Origin: Paenibacillus sp. USDA918EY
GTDB taxonomy: Bacteria; Bacillota; Bacilli; Paenibacillales; Paenibacillaceae
Direction of reading: 5' to 3'
Length of the DNA: 64,000 bases
Assembly: GCF_009870825.1 (NCBI RefSeq)
Contig: NZ_WTWY01000017.1
Coordinates: 1 to 64,000 of the forward strand
The translations under genes were made by a program, and so were the position numbers. Shown here in pieces: positions 9,210 through 17,804 of this stretch. The stretch's first letter is position 1; each line of letters opens with the position of its first letter. The notes under the pieces are model-generated. The model searched no databases. It was not told the DNA's origin and saw only the letters and a program-made list of their open reading frames with translations.

Positions 9210-9869
9210 TTGGAACCGATATGGCTGCTTGCCCAGATTCTGATGATCAATTTGGTGCTGAGCGGAGACAATGCCGTCGTCATTGCGCTTGCAAGCAAAA
9301 ATCTGCCGCCCAGGCAGCGCAGGCAGGCGGTCTGGTGGGGATCGCTCGGAGCGGTCGCATTAAGATGCGTCCTGACGTTCGTCGCCGTGTTATTGCTGAA
9401 AATTCCGTTCGTGCAGGCAGCGGGAGGCGTTCTCCTGTTCTGGATCGCGTGCAAGCTGCTGGCGGATGAAAAGGACGATGTCCGAATGGGCGAGTCCGCT
9501 TCGCTTTGGAAGGCGGTGCGAAGCATTTTGGCCGCCGATTTCATCATGAGCCTCGATAATGTGCTGGCACTCGCCGGCGTGGCGAACGGGGACTTGGCGC
9601 TGCTCGTCATCGGGATCGCCATCAGCATTCCGATCGTCGTTTTCGGCAGCAATTTGATCGTCGGGCTGCTTCACCGCTTTCCGCTTCTAATTTATTTGGG
9701 AGCGGGCATTCTGGGATATACCGCCGGCGACATGCTTCTGCAGGATTCCCGGACCGGCATGTTGCTGTCCTCCCTCATGCCCGAGCTTCATAAGCTGGTC
9801 CCCGCGCTTGTGACCGCTCTCGTCATTGCCGCCGGAGGCTTCCGGAAGCTGTCGCTTCACCGTTCATAG
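9210..9869 (+). CDS. TerC family integral membrane protein (second paralogue)
   Basis: Membrane protein of 219 aa with the signatures NLVLSGDNAVVIALASK (about residue 12) and IMSLDNVLALAG (about 108). The TTG at 9210 is chosen because GGGGGTG lies 8 nt upstream and the protein then starts with the usual short lead to helix 1. It diverges from the other TerC gene, and the proteins are clearly diverged paralogues, so this may be a functional pair sharing one promoter region. A terminator follows 12 bp after the stop. Confidence 0.86.
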   Translation: MEPIWLLAQILMINLVLSGDNAVVIALASKNLPPRQRRQAVWWGSLGAVALRCVLTFVAVLLLKIPFVQAAGGVLLFWIACKLLADEKDDVRMGESASLWKAVRSILAADFIMSLDNVLALAGVANGDLALLVIGIAISIPIVVFGSNLIVGLLHRFPLLIYLGAGILGYTAGDMLLQDSRTGMLLSSLMPELHKLVPALVTALVIAAGGFRKLSLHRS

Positions 9870-9880
9870 TTTTCCCGCAA

Positions 9881-9908
9881 GAGCCGGTTTTTTGCCGGCT
9901 TTTTTGTT
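9881..9908 (+). terminator. intrinsic terminator
   Basis: AGCCGG (9882-9887) and CCGGCT (9895-9900) pair across a T-rich loop and are followed by TTTTTGTTTG. Confidence 0.85.
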
Positions 9909-10062
9909 TGCGAAGGGCAGCAATATTTTACATTTTTCCTTACTTTGGCTGTAAAAAATTTACGGGACGAATATGGTTTTTTCGCTTTTTTTCAGATAAA
10001 CTAAGGGTGAAAACATGTCGTTTGGTGCAGAAACGATACGTGAAGGTACAGGAGAAAAGAGG

Positions 10063-10581
10063 GTGGGGAAAATGTCCTCCAAAAACGATGTAAGGCTGGG
10101 GTTGTTTATCGTCATAGCCGGGGTAGTTATTTTGCTGGGGAAGTTGGGCGTGTTCGGTTTTTTGGGACGCACCTTGTGGCCGTTTGCCATCATCATCGTC
10201 GGCTTGCTGCTCCATCTGCTGTTTTTCAGCAAAAGGGCCCGGGCCTATGTGCTTATTCCGGGCGGCGCGCTGGTGGTGTACGGCTTGATGTTCGCCATTT
10301 GTAATTTTTGGGGTTTCGGGCTCATGACGTATCTTTGGCCGGTGTTTTTGCTCGGCATTGCGGTCGGAGTATACGAATACCATATGTTCGAATCCCCCAA
10401 ACCGGAAGGCGTGCTGCTGATCGCGCTGTTTCTCGGCATCGTGTCGTTCGTGCTGCTGTTCTTTACTTTGCTGCACACCGGCGCGATCTACGTGCTGGCC
10501 GTCCTGCTGATTGCGCTGGGCATTTGGTTTATTGCGGGGAAAGGCCGATCCCGTGGAAACAAGTGGAACCGCGGCTGGTGA
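10063..10581 (+). CDS. multi-pass membrane protein (LiaI/LiaF-like transmembrane region)
   Basis: Membrane protein of about 172 aa with six hydrophobic segments and short loops. The repeated LWPF-III-GLLL pattern resembles the transmembrane region shared by LiaI/LiaF and DUF5668 proteins; the function is not known. The GTG at 10063 has AGGAG exactly 8 nt upstream and is preferred; the ATG at 10072 is a near alternative, and the ATG at 10015 lacks a ribosome site. It ends with a basic tail (GKGRSRGNKWNRGW). Confidence 0.72.
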   Translation: MGKMSSKNDVRLGLFIVIAGVVILLGKLGVFGFLGRTLWPFAIIIVGLLLHLLFFSKRARAYVLIPGGALVVYGLMFAICNFWGFGLMTYLWPVFLLGIAVGVYEYHMFESPKPEGVLLIALFLGIVSFVLLFFTLLHTGAIYVLAVLLIALGIWFIAGKGRSRGNKWNRGW

Positions 10582-10595
10582 CAGGACAAAAAAAC

Positions 10596-10668
10596 TTGTT
10601 TTTTTCTGAAATTTCACTATAATATAAGGGATATGTTGAAGCGTCGGCATTTACCGCCCGGCGCTTCT
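10596..10668 (+). promoter_or_regulatory. typA promoter and leader hairpin
   Basis: TTGTTT (10596-10601), a 16-bp spacer and a perfect TATAAT (10618-10623) make a good sigma-A promoter. A hairpin with arms AAGCGTCGG and CCGGCGCTT (one G-U pair) follows at 10639-10668 and is succeeded by CTTTTGG, so a weak attenuator in the typA leader is possible. Confidence 0.65.
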
Positions 10669-10720
10669 TTTGGTGAAGACATCCGCACTGATTTGAAAGG
10701 GAAAGGATCTGGATAAAACC

Positions 10721-12562
10721 ATGCATTCAAGAGATAAAATTCGCAACATTGCCATTATTGCCCACGTTGACCATGGCAAAACGACGCTGGTAGACCAGCT
10801 TTTGCAGCAATCCGGCATTTTCGGGGAGCATGAGCATTTGCAGGAGCGCGCCATGGACTCCAATGATTTGGAGCGTGAACGCGGAATTACCATCTTGGCC
10901 AAAAACACGGCCATTACGTATAAAGATTTTTTGATTAACATCGTCGATACGCCGGGGCACGCCGATTTCGGCGGCGAAGTGGAACGGATCATGAAAATGG
11001 TCGACGGCGTCCTTCTGGTGGTGGACGCTTATGAAGGCTGCATGCCGCAGACCAAATTCGTGCTCCGCAAAGCGCTTGAGCAAAATCTGACCCCGATCGT
11101 CGTCGTCAACAAAATCGACCGTCCGGCAGCACGCCCGGCCGAAGTCATTGACGAAGTGCTCGACCTGTTCATCGAGCTGGAAGCAAACGACGACCAACTC
11201 AACTTCCCCGTCGTGTACGCTTCGGCCCTGAACGGCACATCCAGCTTGGATCCCGAAAAGCAGGACGACAACATGCTGGCCCTCTATGAAACGATCGTCG
11301 ACCATATTCCGGCACCGACGGAAAAAGTGGACGAACCGCTGCAATTTCTCGTAACGTTGATGGATTACAACGAATACCTCGGCCGGATCGCCATCGGACG
11401 CGTCAACCGCGGCATCATCAAGCAAGGACAACCGGTGACGGTCATTATGCGGGACGGCAAAAGCAAATCTGCCCGGATCGAGAAGCTGTTCGGCTTCCAG
11501 GGCTTGAAACGGATCGAAATCGAAGAAGCGGGCGGCGGGGATATCGTGGCGATCGCCGGCATCAAAGACATCAATATCGGGGAAACGATCGCCGATCCGC
11601 AGCATCCGGAAGCTTTGCCTGTGCTGAAAATCGACGAGCCTACGCTGCAGATGACGTTCCTCGTCAACAACAGCCCGTTCGCCGGACGCGAGGGGAAATG
11701 GGTAACGTCCCGCAAGCTGCGCGAACGCCTGATGAAAGAGCTTGAAACGGATGTCAGCCTGCGCGTGGAAGAAACCGACAGCCCGGACGCGTTTGTCGTC
11801 TCCGGACGCGGGGAGCTCCATTTGGGCATCCTGATCGAAAACATGCGCCGCGAAGGATATGAACTGCAGGTGTCCAAACCTGAAGTCATCGTCCGCGAAA
11901 TCGACGGCAAAAAAATGGAGCCGATCGAACGCCTGCTCATCGACGTGCCTGAAGAAAGCATGGGCGCCGTCATGGAAAGCCTCGGCACCCGCAAAGCGGA
12001 AATGGTGAACATGGTCAACAGCGGCAACGGCCAGGTCCGCCTGGAATTCCTGATTCCGGCCCGCGGCCTGATCGGTTACCGCACCCATTTCCTGACGCTG
12101 ACGCGCGGTTACGGCGTGATGAACCACGCATTCGACAGCTACGGCCCGCTGCATGGCGGCCAGGTCGGCGGACGCCACCAAGGCGTGCTCGTGTCCAGCG
12201 AAACCGGGACAAGCACGTTCTACGGCATGATGAGCGTCGAGGATCGCGGCATCCTGTTCCTGGAGCCGGGAACCGAAATTTACGAAGGCATGATCGTCGG
12301 CGAACATAACCGCGACAACGACATCGTCGTCAACATCTGTAAGGAGAAACAGCTCACCAACGTGCGTTCGGCGACAAAAGATGATACAGTAAAAATGAAG
12401 ACGCCGCGGATTTTCTCGCTCGAGCAGGCGCTGGAGTACCTGAATGACGACGAATATTGCGAGATTACGCCGAAGTCGGTCCGTCTCCGCAAGAAAATTT
12501 TGAACAAAAGCGAACGCGAACGTGCCGAGAAGCACCGCAAAATGGCCGAAGCCAATCTGTAA
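10721..12562 (+). CDS. typA: ribosome-associated translational GTPase TypA/BipA
   Basis: GTPase of 613 aa related to EF-G that binds the 70S ribosome and supports growth at low temperature and stress. The N-terminal G domain shows AHVDHGKTT (P-loop), DTPGHADFGGEVER (G3) and NKIDR (G4). EF-G-like domains II, III and V and the BipA-specific C-terminal domain follow; RGLIGYR near 450 is a family hallmark. The length is normal. ylaH follows 55 bp downstream, the same order as ylaG-ylaH in B. subtilis. It has its own promoter. Confidence 0.97.
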   Translation: MHSRDKIRNIAIIAHVDHGKTTLVDQLLQQSGIFGEHEHLQERAMDSNDLERERGITILAKNTAITYKDFLINIVDTPGHADFGGEVERIMKMVDGVLLVVDAYEGCMPQTKFVLRKALEQNLTPIVVVNKIDRPAARPAEVIDEVLDLFIELEANDDQLNFPVVYASALNGTSSLDPEKQDDNMLALYETIVDHIPAPTEKVDEPLQFLVTLMDYNEYLGRIAIGRVNRGIIKQGQPVTVIMRDGKSKSARIEKLFGFQGLKRIEIEEAGGGDIVAIAGIKDINIGETIADPQHPEALPVLKIDEPTLQMTFLVNNSPFAGREGKWVTSRKLRERLMKELETDVSLRVEETDSPDAFVVSGRGELHLGILIENMRREGYELQVSKPEVIVREIDGKKMEPIERLLIDVPEESMGAVMESLGTRKAEMVNMVNSGNGQVRLEFLIPARGLIGYRTHFLTLTRGYGVMNHAFDSYGPLHGGQVGGRHQGVLVSSETGTSTFYGMMSVEDRGILFLEPGTEIYEGMIVGEHNRDNDIVVNICKEKQLTNVRSATKDDTVKMKTPRIFSLEQALEYLNDDEYCEITPKSVRLRKKILNKSERERAEKHRKMAEANL

Positions 12563-12617
12563 GTTGTAATGAACGTACGGGCCGGACCGGCCCGTTACCG
12601 AAAGGAGTGTACCGCAC

Positions 12618-12914
12618 ATGCAAGCCTGGTTTGCCTCGCATCCGGTCGTGTCTTACATTATCATTTTCGTGTTGATTACGTACGTTTACAATAAAGTTTT
12701 CCGCGTGAAACAGAAGCTTCCGCTGCTGAAGGAAATTTTGCTGTACGTCCTGATGGCGCTCGGATCAGGGATGCTGCTCATATTCCAGCACGACAAGCTT
12801 CCGATCATCCAGTGCCTGCTTGTTGCGGTAGCCCTTATGCTTCTTGTCCGCGTCCGGTATTTCGTGGAAGGACGCCAGAAGAAAAAGGCAGAGGCAGCGG
12901 CAAAAAGAAGTTAG
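12618..12914 (+). CDS. ylaH: YlaH-like membrane protein
   Basis: Small membrane protein of 98 aa with three hydrophobic segments (about 8-25, 38-55, 60-80) and a basic, Ala-rich C-terminal tail. It matches the YlaH family by size, composition and position behind typA. No function is established. AAAGGAG lies 11 nt before the ATG. Confidence 0.82.
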   Translation: MQAWFASHPVVSYIIIFVLITYVYNKVFRVKQKLPLLKEILLYVLMALGSGMLLIFQHDKLPIIQCLLVAVALMLLVRVRYFVEGRQKKKAEAAAKRS

Positions 12915-13011
12915 TTTCGCGGCAACCCATTTCCGGCTCTTTTGAAACTTTTTTCGCGGCGTCGTCGTTTATAGAGAGAATAACTCAAAATAAATGAAAA
13001 AGGTGTTTGAG

Positions 13012-14088
13012 ATGAGTTTCAGCAATAATAATTTACCTCCACGATCTCAAAGTGGCAGCAAACAAAGCAAACAGCCGCCCAAAAAGAAAAAAAAGAAGAG
13101 CGGATTGAAAGCATTTTTTAAACTGGTTTTGATTGTGATTATTTTGGCCGTGCTTGCCGTGGCCGGTTATGCCGGTTACTTGTATTACGAAGCCGAAAAC
13201 GGCGTGCTGAATACCGGCAACAACAACCCGGTTCCGCCGGAAAAATCGGCAAAAGTGAAGCCGTTGACGATGCTGCTCCTTGGCACCGACTACCGTCCGG
13301 AGACAAAGACGCATCTGTCCGACGTCATCATGGTGACCGCGTTTCATCCGGACACCAAAACGGTTACGGTCGTTTCGCTTCCGCGGGACACGAAAATCCA
13401 GCTGAAGGGTTATAAGTCCAACAAAGCGAACGCCTACTATCCGACGTTCCTTTCGAAAGAAAAGGATACCGGCATCAAGGCGGAAGACGAAATGAAAACG
13501 ATGATGAGCAAATATTTCGACATTCCGATCGATTACGTAACGGTCCTCAACTTCCAGGGATTTCGGGACGCGGTGGACGCTCTGGGCGGCGTGGACATTA
13601 ACGTCGATATGGACATGTGTTACCGGGACACCGCCGACGGAACGAACATCAACCTGAAAAAAGGCGAGCAGAAGCTTGACGGGACAAAAGCGCTGGATTA
13701 CGTGCGGTACCGCAAATCCAACTGCCGTCCCAAAACGAAAGGTTCGGACGATTTCGACCGCAACCGCAGACAAAACGAAGTGCTGCACGCGCTGATCGAC
13801 AAGATGCAAACCTTCAAGGGCGTGACAAGTCTTGGCGGCGTTCTGAAGGCCATGGACAAAAACATGGAAACCGACATCGAAAGCGATCAGCTGAAAAACA
13901 TGATCGCCACTTATTGGAAGGTAAATAAGGAAGACGTTCGGTTTATGCCGGTTACGGGGACTTGGAGAAGCCCGTATGTCTATGTGGACGATGCCGAGCT
14001 TAATCAAGCGAAGCAGGCGCTCAAAGACGAAATGGCGGGAAAAGTCCAGCCGGCTTCGACGGGAAACGCGGAGAAGGCGAATCCGTAA
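13012..14088 (+). CDS. LytR-CpsA-Psr (LCP) family cell-wall glycopolymer ligase
   Basis: Membrane-anchored extracytoplasmic enzyme of 358 aa that transfers teichoic acid or similar polymers from the lipid carrier to peptidoglycan. A lysine-rich cytosolic start is followed by one membrane helix (about 30-55). The LCP domain holds LLLGTDYRPE, HLSDVIMVTAFHP and the Arg-Asp motif SLPRDTKI, then KANAYY, which position the pyrophosphate. The ATG at 13012 is preferred to the one at 12994 because AGGTG lies 6 nt upstream of it. It appears to be the only LCP gene in this window. Confidence 0.93.
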   Translation: MSFSNNNLPPRSQSGSKQSKQPPKKKKKKSGLKAFFKLVLIVIILAVLAVAGYAGYLYYEAENGVLNTGNNNPVPPEKSAKVKPLTMLLLGTDYRPETKTHLSDVIMVTAFHPDTKTVTVVSLPRDTKIQLKGYKSNKANAYYPTFLSKEKDTGIKAEDEMKTMMSKYFDIPIDYVTVLNFQGFRDAVDALGGVDINVDMDMCYRDTADGTNINLKKGEQKLDGTKALDYVRYRKSNCRPKTKGSDDFDRNRRQNEVLHALIDKMQTFKGVTSLGGVLKAMDKNMETDIESDQLKNMIATYWKVNKEDVRFMPVTGTWRSPYVYVDDAELNQAKQALKDEMAGKVQPASTGNAEKANP

Positions 14089-14120
14089 ATATTGGGGGCA
14101 ATATTTGCGAAGACACCTAA

Positions 14121-14161
14121 TATAATAGAGTACACTGGAACCTGTACAGGAGGTCGGGAAG
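14121..14161 (+). promoter_or_regulatory. -10 element and strong ribosome site of the small ORF
   Basis: A perfect TATAAT lies at 14121-14126, with no clear -35 upstream. AGGAGGT at 14148-14154 precedes the ATG of the 42-codon ORF by 7 nt, the best ribosome site in this neighbourhood. Confidence 0.55.
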
Positions 14162-14290
14162 ATGTCCGAAGCAGTTGCGCAAGTGATCTCGTCAGCCGTT
14201 TTCGATCATACAACCGTATGCTGCAGCTGCCGGCCTGCCGGTTCCAAAGCAGGGCGCTGCTTCTTGCGTCCGCATAAGAAAAAAGCCTAG
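14162..14290 (+). CDS. 42-aa Cys-containing small protein, unknown
   Basis: I do not recognise this ORF. It encodes 42 aa: a hydrophobic/neutral start (MSEAVAQVIS), a VCCSC cluster at residues 19-23, a further Cys at 33 and a basic end (RPHKKKA). Support for translation comes from a perfect AGGAGGT at ideal spacing, a nearby TATAAT, and a terminator whose 5' arm overlaps its last codons. It sits where B. subtilis has ylaI (a small zinc-ribbon protein), but the sequence does not look like YlaI. It could be a small regulatory or metal-binding peptide, or a chance ORF. Confidence 0.5.
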   Translation: MSEAVAQVISSAVFDHTTVCCSCRPAGSKAGRCFLRPHKKKA

Positions 14291-14316
14291 TGATATTTCA
14301 CTGGGCTTTTTCTTCA
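14277..14316. terminator. bidirectional intrinsic terminator
   Basis: The arms AAAAAGCCTAGTGA and TCACTGGGCTTTTT pair with a single G-U and a TATT loop. It overlaps the end of the 42-codon ORF and faces the end of the convergent lipoprotein gene. Confidence 0.85.
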
Positions 14317-14358
14317 TTTCGCGTGGAAAATGTTGCGTTTTGCGGAAAAAGGGCCTGC

Positions 14359-14928
14359 TTAGCGATGAGGTGTCGGCGCAGCCGGCGGCGTGCCGGTTTT
14401 CGGTTTGACGTCTTTAGGAAGCTGCGGCACGATGCGGCCGACGATGTCGGCAAGCTCCGAAGCGAAGCCGGAGACGGGTTCTCCTTTTTTAATATGCTCC
14501 CCGATTTCGGCAATCCGGTGCGACAAATCCATGTCGGCGGTCACGAGCGCGTTTTTCCCCCGCGGATCCTTGCGCAGCGCTTCGGCCACCGAATATTTGA
14601 TGGTGCCGACGCGGGACCGGGTCAGATTGCCGTCGACGTCGATGCCGACGACCGCCGTGTTTCCGAACACGACGGCGTGAGCTTTTTTCACTCCGGCCAC
14701 GCGTTCGGCCAATGCCTCGAGATGGTTTTTGATCGACAGATCGGTCGTGTTTTCCGCCGTGCGCACCGCCGATTTTCCGGTCGACTGCACCGTTGCCCGG
14801 TTGTAATGGGTGGAAGCTGCCGAAGGTCCTTGTTTACTTTGAGGAGAGGGTGATGCGTTTTTGTCCTGAGCCTTGTTACAGCCGCTAACGATAGCCAGTG
14901 CCAACACGACAAGCAGAAGCATTCTCAT
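14359..14928 (-). CDS. ylaJ: YhcN/YlaJ family sporulation lipoprotein
   Basis: Lipoprotein of 189 aa. The lipobox AIVSGC places the lipidated Cys at residue 17. The mature part has a Ser/Gln-rich linker, then the YhcN/YlaJ domain (about 60-165: HLEALAERVAGVKKAHAVVFGNTAVVGIDVDG). Family members are found in spores or outgrowing spores and affect germination; the exact role is not known. The ATG at 14928 follows AGGA by 9 nt; a much longer open frame upstream is non-coding overlap with phoH. It diverges from phoH, its neighbour in B. subtilis (ylaJ-ylaK). Confidence 0.88.
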   Translation of the reverse strand: MRMLLLVVLALAIVSGCNKAQDKNASPSPQSKQGPSAASTHYNRATVQSTGKSAVRTAENTTDLSIKNHLEALAERVAGVKKAHAVVFGNTAVVGIDVDGNLTRSRVGTIKYSVAEALRKDPRGKNALVTADMDLSHRIAEIGEHIKKGEPVSGFASELADIVGRIVPQLPKDVKPKTGTPPAAPTPHR

Positions 14929-15036
14929 ATGTGATCGTCCTTTCCAGGTCATAGATTCTAATGGCGAATTGTAACTTAGGATGTCCATGACGGAATAATT
15001 TATGTGTTCATTATGAGTTTGGTGGAGGGAGAAGGT

Positions 15037-16368
15037 ATGAGAAAAATTTTTGTACTGGATACCAACGTGCTGCTTCACGATCCCGGTGCGATCTACGCTT
15101 TCGACGAGCATGAGGTCGTCATTCCCGCGGTGGTGCTTGAGGAGATCGATTCCAAAAAGCGCAACGCCGATGAAATCGGGCGGAACGCCCGCACGGTGTC
15201 GCGACTGCTCGACCGGTTGCGGGAAAGCGGGCACCTGCACAGCGGGGTTGCTTTGGATAACGGCGGCAGTCTGAAGGTCGAATTGAATCACAGAAGTTTT
15301 CTCAAGGTTCAGGAGATGTTCGGGGAGATTTCCAACGACAACCGCATACTCGCCGTAGCCTTGAATTATCATATGGAGGAGAGCGAAAAGGAGGACCCGT
15401 CCGAGGTGGTGCTTGTCAGCAAGGACGTGTTGGTCCGGATTAAGGCCGACGTGCTTGGGCTGAATACGCAGGACTATTTGTCGGACCGGACGGCGGGGCC
15501 GGACGATCTGTATGCGGGCAACCTGAAGCTCAAGGTTCATCCGTCGGTGATCGACGAGTTTTATTCGTACCGTTTTCTTCCGATCAAGCCGCTGCAGCTT
15601 TCCTACCCGCTTCACCCGCATGAGTTCGTCATTTTAAAGGACGAGATGGGAAGCACCAAATCGGCGCTGCTGAAAGTTAACGCGGAGGCTACCAAGCTGG
15701 AGCCGCTTTATTTGAGCAACGACCCCGTTTGGGGGATTTGCGCCCGGAACGCCCAGCAGCGAATGGCGCTCGAGCTGCTGCTGAACGACGACATTCCGCT
15801 GGTTACGATTACGGGCAAGGCGGGCACGGGCAAAACGCTGCTGGCGCTTGCGGCCGGGCTTATGAAAGTGGAAGATGAGCATAAATACAAAAAACTGCTG
15901 ATCGCAAGGCCCGTCGTGCCGATGGGCAAAGATATCGGTTACCTGCCCGGGGAAAAGGAGGAAAAGCTGCGTCCATGGATGCAGCCGATTTACGACAACC
16001 TCGAGTTTCTGTTCGATACGAAAAAATCGGGCGACATCGACAAAATTTTGATGGGACTCGGCAGCATCCAAGTCGAGGCGCTGACGTACATTCGCGGCAG
16101 ATCCATTCCGGGGCAGTTCATCATCGTGGACGAAGCGCAAAACCTTTCCCGCCATGAAGTCAAAACGATCGTGTCGCGGGTCGGCGAAGGCAGCAAAATC
16201 ATCCTGATGGGCGATCCCGAACAAATCGACCACCCTTATCTCGACGCATCAAGCAATGGACTCACGTACATCGTCGAAAAATTCAAGGCCGAAAACATCA
16301 GCGGACATATAACGCTCGAAAAAGGGGAGCGGTCGAAGCTCGCGCAGCTGGCGGCGGATTTGCTGTAG
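15037..16368 (+). CDS. phoH: PhoH family PIN-ATPase (YlaK-like)
   Basis: Protein of 443 aa joining a PIN nuclease-like domain to a PhoH ATPase. The PIN domain starts with FVLDTNVLLHDP and has EEIDSKKR as its second acidic motif. The ATPase carries Walker A GKAGTGKT (about 260-267) and Walker B QFIIVDEAQN (about 360-369). PhoH2-type proteins unwind and cleave RNA; this substrate is unknown. The ATG at 15037 follows GGAGG by 8 nt, better than the ATG at 15004. It diverges from the lipoprotein gene. Confidence 0.93.
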   Translation: MRKIFVLDTNVLLHDPGAIYAFDEHEVVIPAVVLEEIDSKKRNADEIGRNARTVSRLLDRLRESGHLHSGVALDNGGSLKVELNHRSFLKVQEMFGEISNDNRILAVALNYHMEESEKEDPSEVVLVSKDVLVRIKADVLGLNTQDYLSDRTAGPDDLYAGNLKLKVHPSVIDEFYSYRFLPIKPLQLSYPLHPHEFVILKDEMGSTKSALLKVNAEATKLEPLYLSNDPVWGICARNAQQRMALELLLNDDIPLVTITGKAGTGKTLLALAAGLMKVEDEHKYKKLLIARPVVPMGKDIGYLPGEKEEKLRPWMQPIYDNLEFLFDTKKSGDIDKILMGLGSIQVEALTYIRGRSIPGQFIIVDEAQNLSRHEVKTIVSRVGEGSKIILMGDPEQIDHPYLDASSNGLTYIVEKFKAENISGHITLEKGERSKLAQLAADLL

Positions 16369-16386
16369 GACATTTCGAGGCGATTG

Positions 16387-16438
16387 CAAAGTCCTGGATC
16401 TTCTTGCATGCATGGCGCATCGGATCCAGGGCTTTGAT
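16387..16438. repeat. inverted repeat after phoH
   Basis: CCTGGATC and GATCCAGG, with AAAGT/GCTTT continuing the stem, form a hairpin with a 22-nt loop just after the phoH stop. No T-run follows, so it is a poor intrinsic terminator. Confidence 0.45.
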
Positions 16439-16521
16439 CGTCTTGACGGCCGGGAGTCCAAACATTTCCAACAAAAAGTAGGACAAGCGCCCTATCTTTT
16501 TGATAAACTATGGAGAGTGGG

Positions 16522-17793
16522 ATGAAGCATTTTCCGAGGAGGCGGGCCGAATTGAAGCGGAAAAACTATTGGTTATTGTTTGCCATCCTGCTGCTGTCCT
16601 TAACGAGCTTGTCCCAAGCCCAAAATTTGACCACTGACGGCAGCCGCGGCGAAGAGAAAAAAACGAACGTCTGGAATCCGCAGCCTGCCTCGCCGCAGGA
16701 TACGGACAACAAGCCGATCCGGATCGCCACACATCTCGATGAATCCGATTTCAAGGAACTGACCGACTTGAACGAAGCTTTCGTCAGCGAAACCGGAGTG
16801 CAAGTCGAATTAAATAACATACCGGATGCCGATGCTTACCGCCGGCTGACGGAAACGCTGAAGGTCGGCGAAGGACCGGACATCATGCTGATCAACACCC
16901 CGTGGATCCGCCCGCTTGCGCTCGGCGGCTACATATTGCCTGCGGAATCCTATCAAAGCAGCACGACCGGAGGCGACGTCATCAGCCCGATTTCCCAAAT
17001 GCTTGAATGGAACGGTTATCAGTGGGGCGTCCCGTTGGATATGGATCCTTACGTGCTGGTGTGGCGGGGACAAGGTTCCGCGCCGGAAACCGGCGATTCG
17101 CCGCATGGGGAAAAGGAATGGAAGGAGCTTTTGGCCAAGCTGGACAGCCGAAAGGATAAACAAGCGATCGGTTTGCCTGCCGGCGATCCGTATGCGTTTG
17201 CCGCATTGATGGGAGCGTTCGGGACGGCGAATCCGGTCAATCCTTCGGCCGCGGAAATGGAGGCCATGGCGAAGCTTCGCCCATCCATCCAGTTCATTAA
17301 CAACAAAGACATGCAAACAGCCTGGTCAAGCCTGAGCGAAGGGGGACTGACGCTTATGTCCGTGCCTTACTCGGCGGCCTACCAGGCTCATATGGAAATG
17401 ACGGAGTTTCGGGTGCCGGAACACCTGTACGCGGCGAATCCTTTTTTGCTGCGCGGGCGGTCTTTTGCCGTTTCGTCGCAGGTTGAGGATCCCGGAAAAG
17501 CGGCCGGATGGATCGCGTACATGACGTCGGATATGTCCCAAAAAATATGGACGGATGCCACCGGATATTTGCCCGTGCGCAAAAAGGCGTATGTCAGGGA
17601 CGTTTTCCAATCGCCGCCGCTCCCGCTCGACCGGTTGCTGAAGCCGAACGAGGGCGGGGCTTTGGACCGTTCGCTGCAGTCCCGATGGAATGATTTCGCC
17701 GCAGCCGCAAAACTTTTCCTTTCCGGAAAAACGACCGAACAGCAGTACAGGGAAACGATGAGCGGCCATTCGGCCGAAAAAACCGCCCAATAG
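16522..17793 (+). CDS. extracellular solute-binding protein (ABC family 1-like)
   Basis: Secreted protein of about 423 aa with a basic n-region and a hydrophobic signal segment (LLFAILLLSLTSLSQAQ). It has no lipobox Cys, so it is either released or held by the uncleaved segment, unusual for Gram-positive binding proteins. The mature part has the two-lobed family 1 pattern (RIATHLDESDFKELTDLNEAF ... GEGPDIMLINTPW ... GVPLDMDPYVLVW), suggesting a sugar or oligosaccharide ligand. No permease or ATPase is adjacent, so its transporter is elsewhere or it senses ligand. ATG 16522 has GGAG 6 nt upstream; TTG 16552 after GGAGG is a good alternative. Confidence 0.8.
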   Translation: MKHFPRRRAELKRKNYWLLFAILLLSLTSLSQAQNLTTDGSRGEEKKTNVWNPQPASPQDTDNKPIRIATHLDESDFKELTDLNEAFVSETGVQVELNNIPDADAYRRLTETLKVGEGPDIMLINTPWIRPLALGGYILPAESYQSSTTGGDVISPISQMLEWNGYQWGVPLDMDPYVLVWRGQGSAPETGDSPHGEKEWKELLAKLDSRKDKQAIGLPAGDPYAFAALMGAFGTANPVNPSAAEMEAMAKLRPSIQFINNKDMQTAWSSLSEGGLTLMSVPYSAAYQAHMEMTEFRVPEHLYAANPFLLRGRSFAVSSQVEDPGKAAGWIAYMTSDMSQKIWTDATGYLPVRKKAYVRDVFQSPPLPLDRLLKPNEGGALDRSLQSRWNDFAAAAKLFLSGKTTEQQYRETMSGHSAEKTAQ

Positions 17794-17804
17794 AAGAAAA
17801 AGAT

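Noticed and set aside
10727..12619. 630-codon frame on the minus strand
   Set aside because: Antisense shadow of typA with no ribosome site or known motif.
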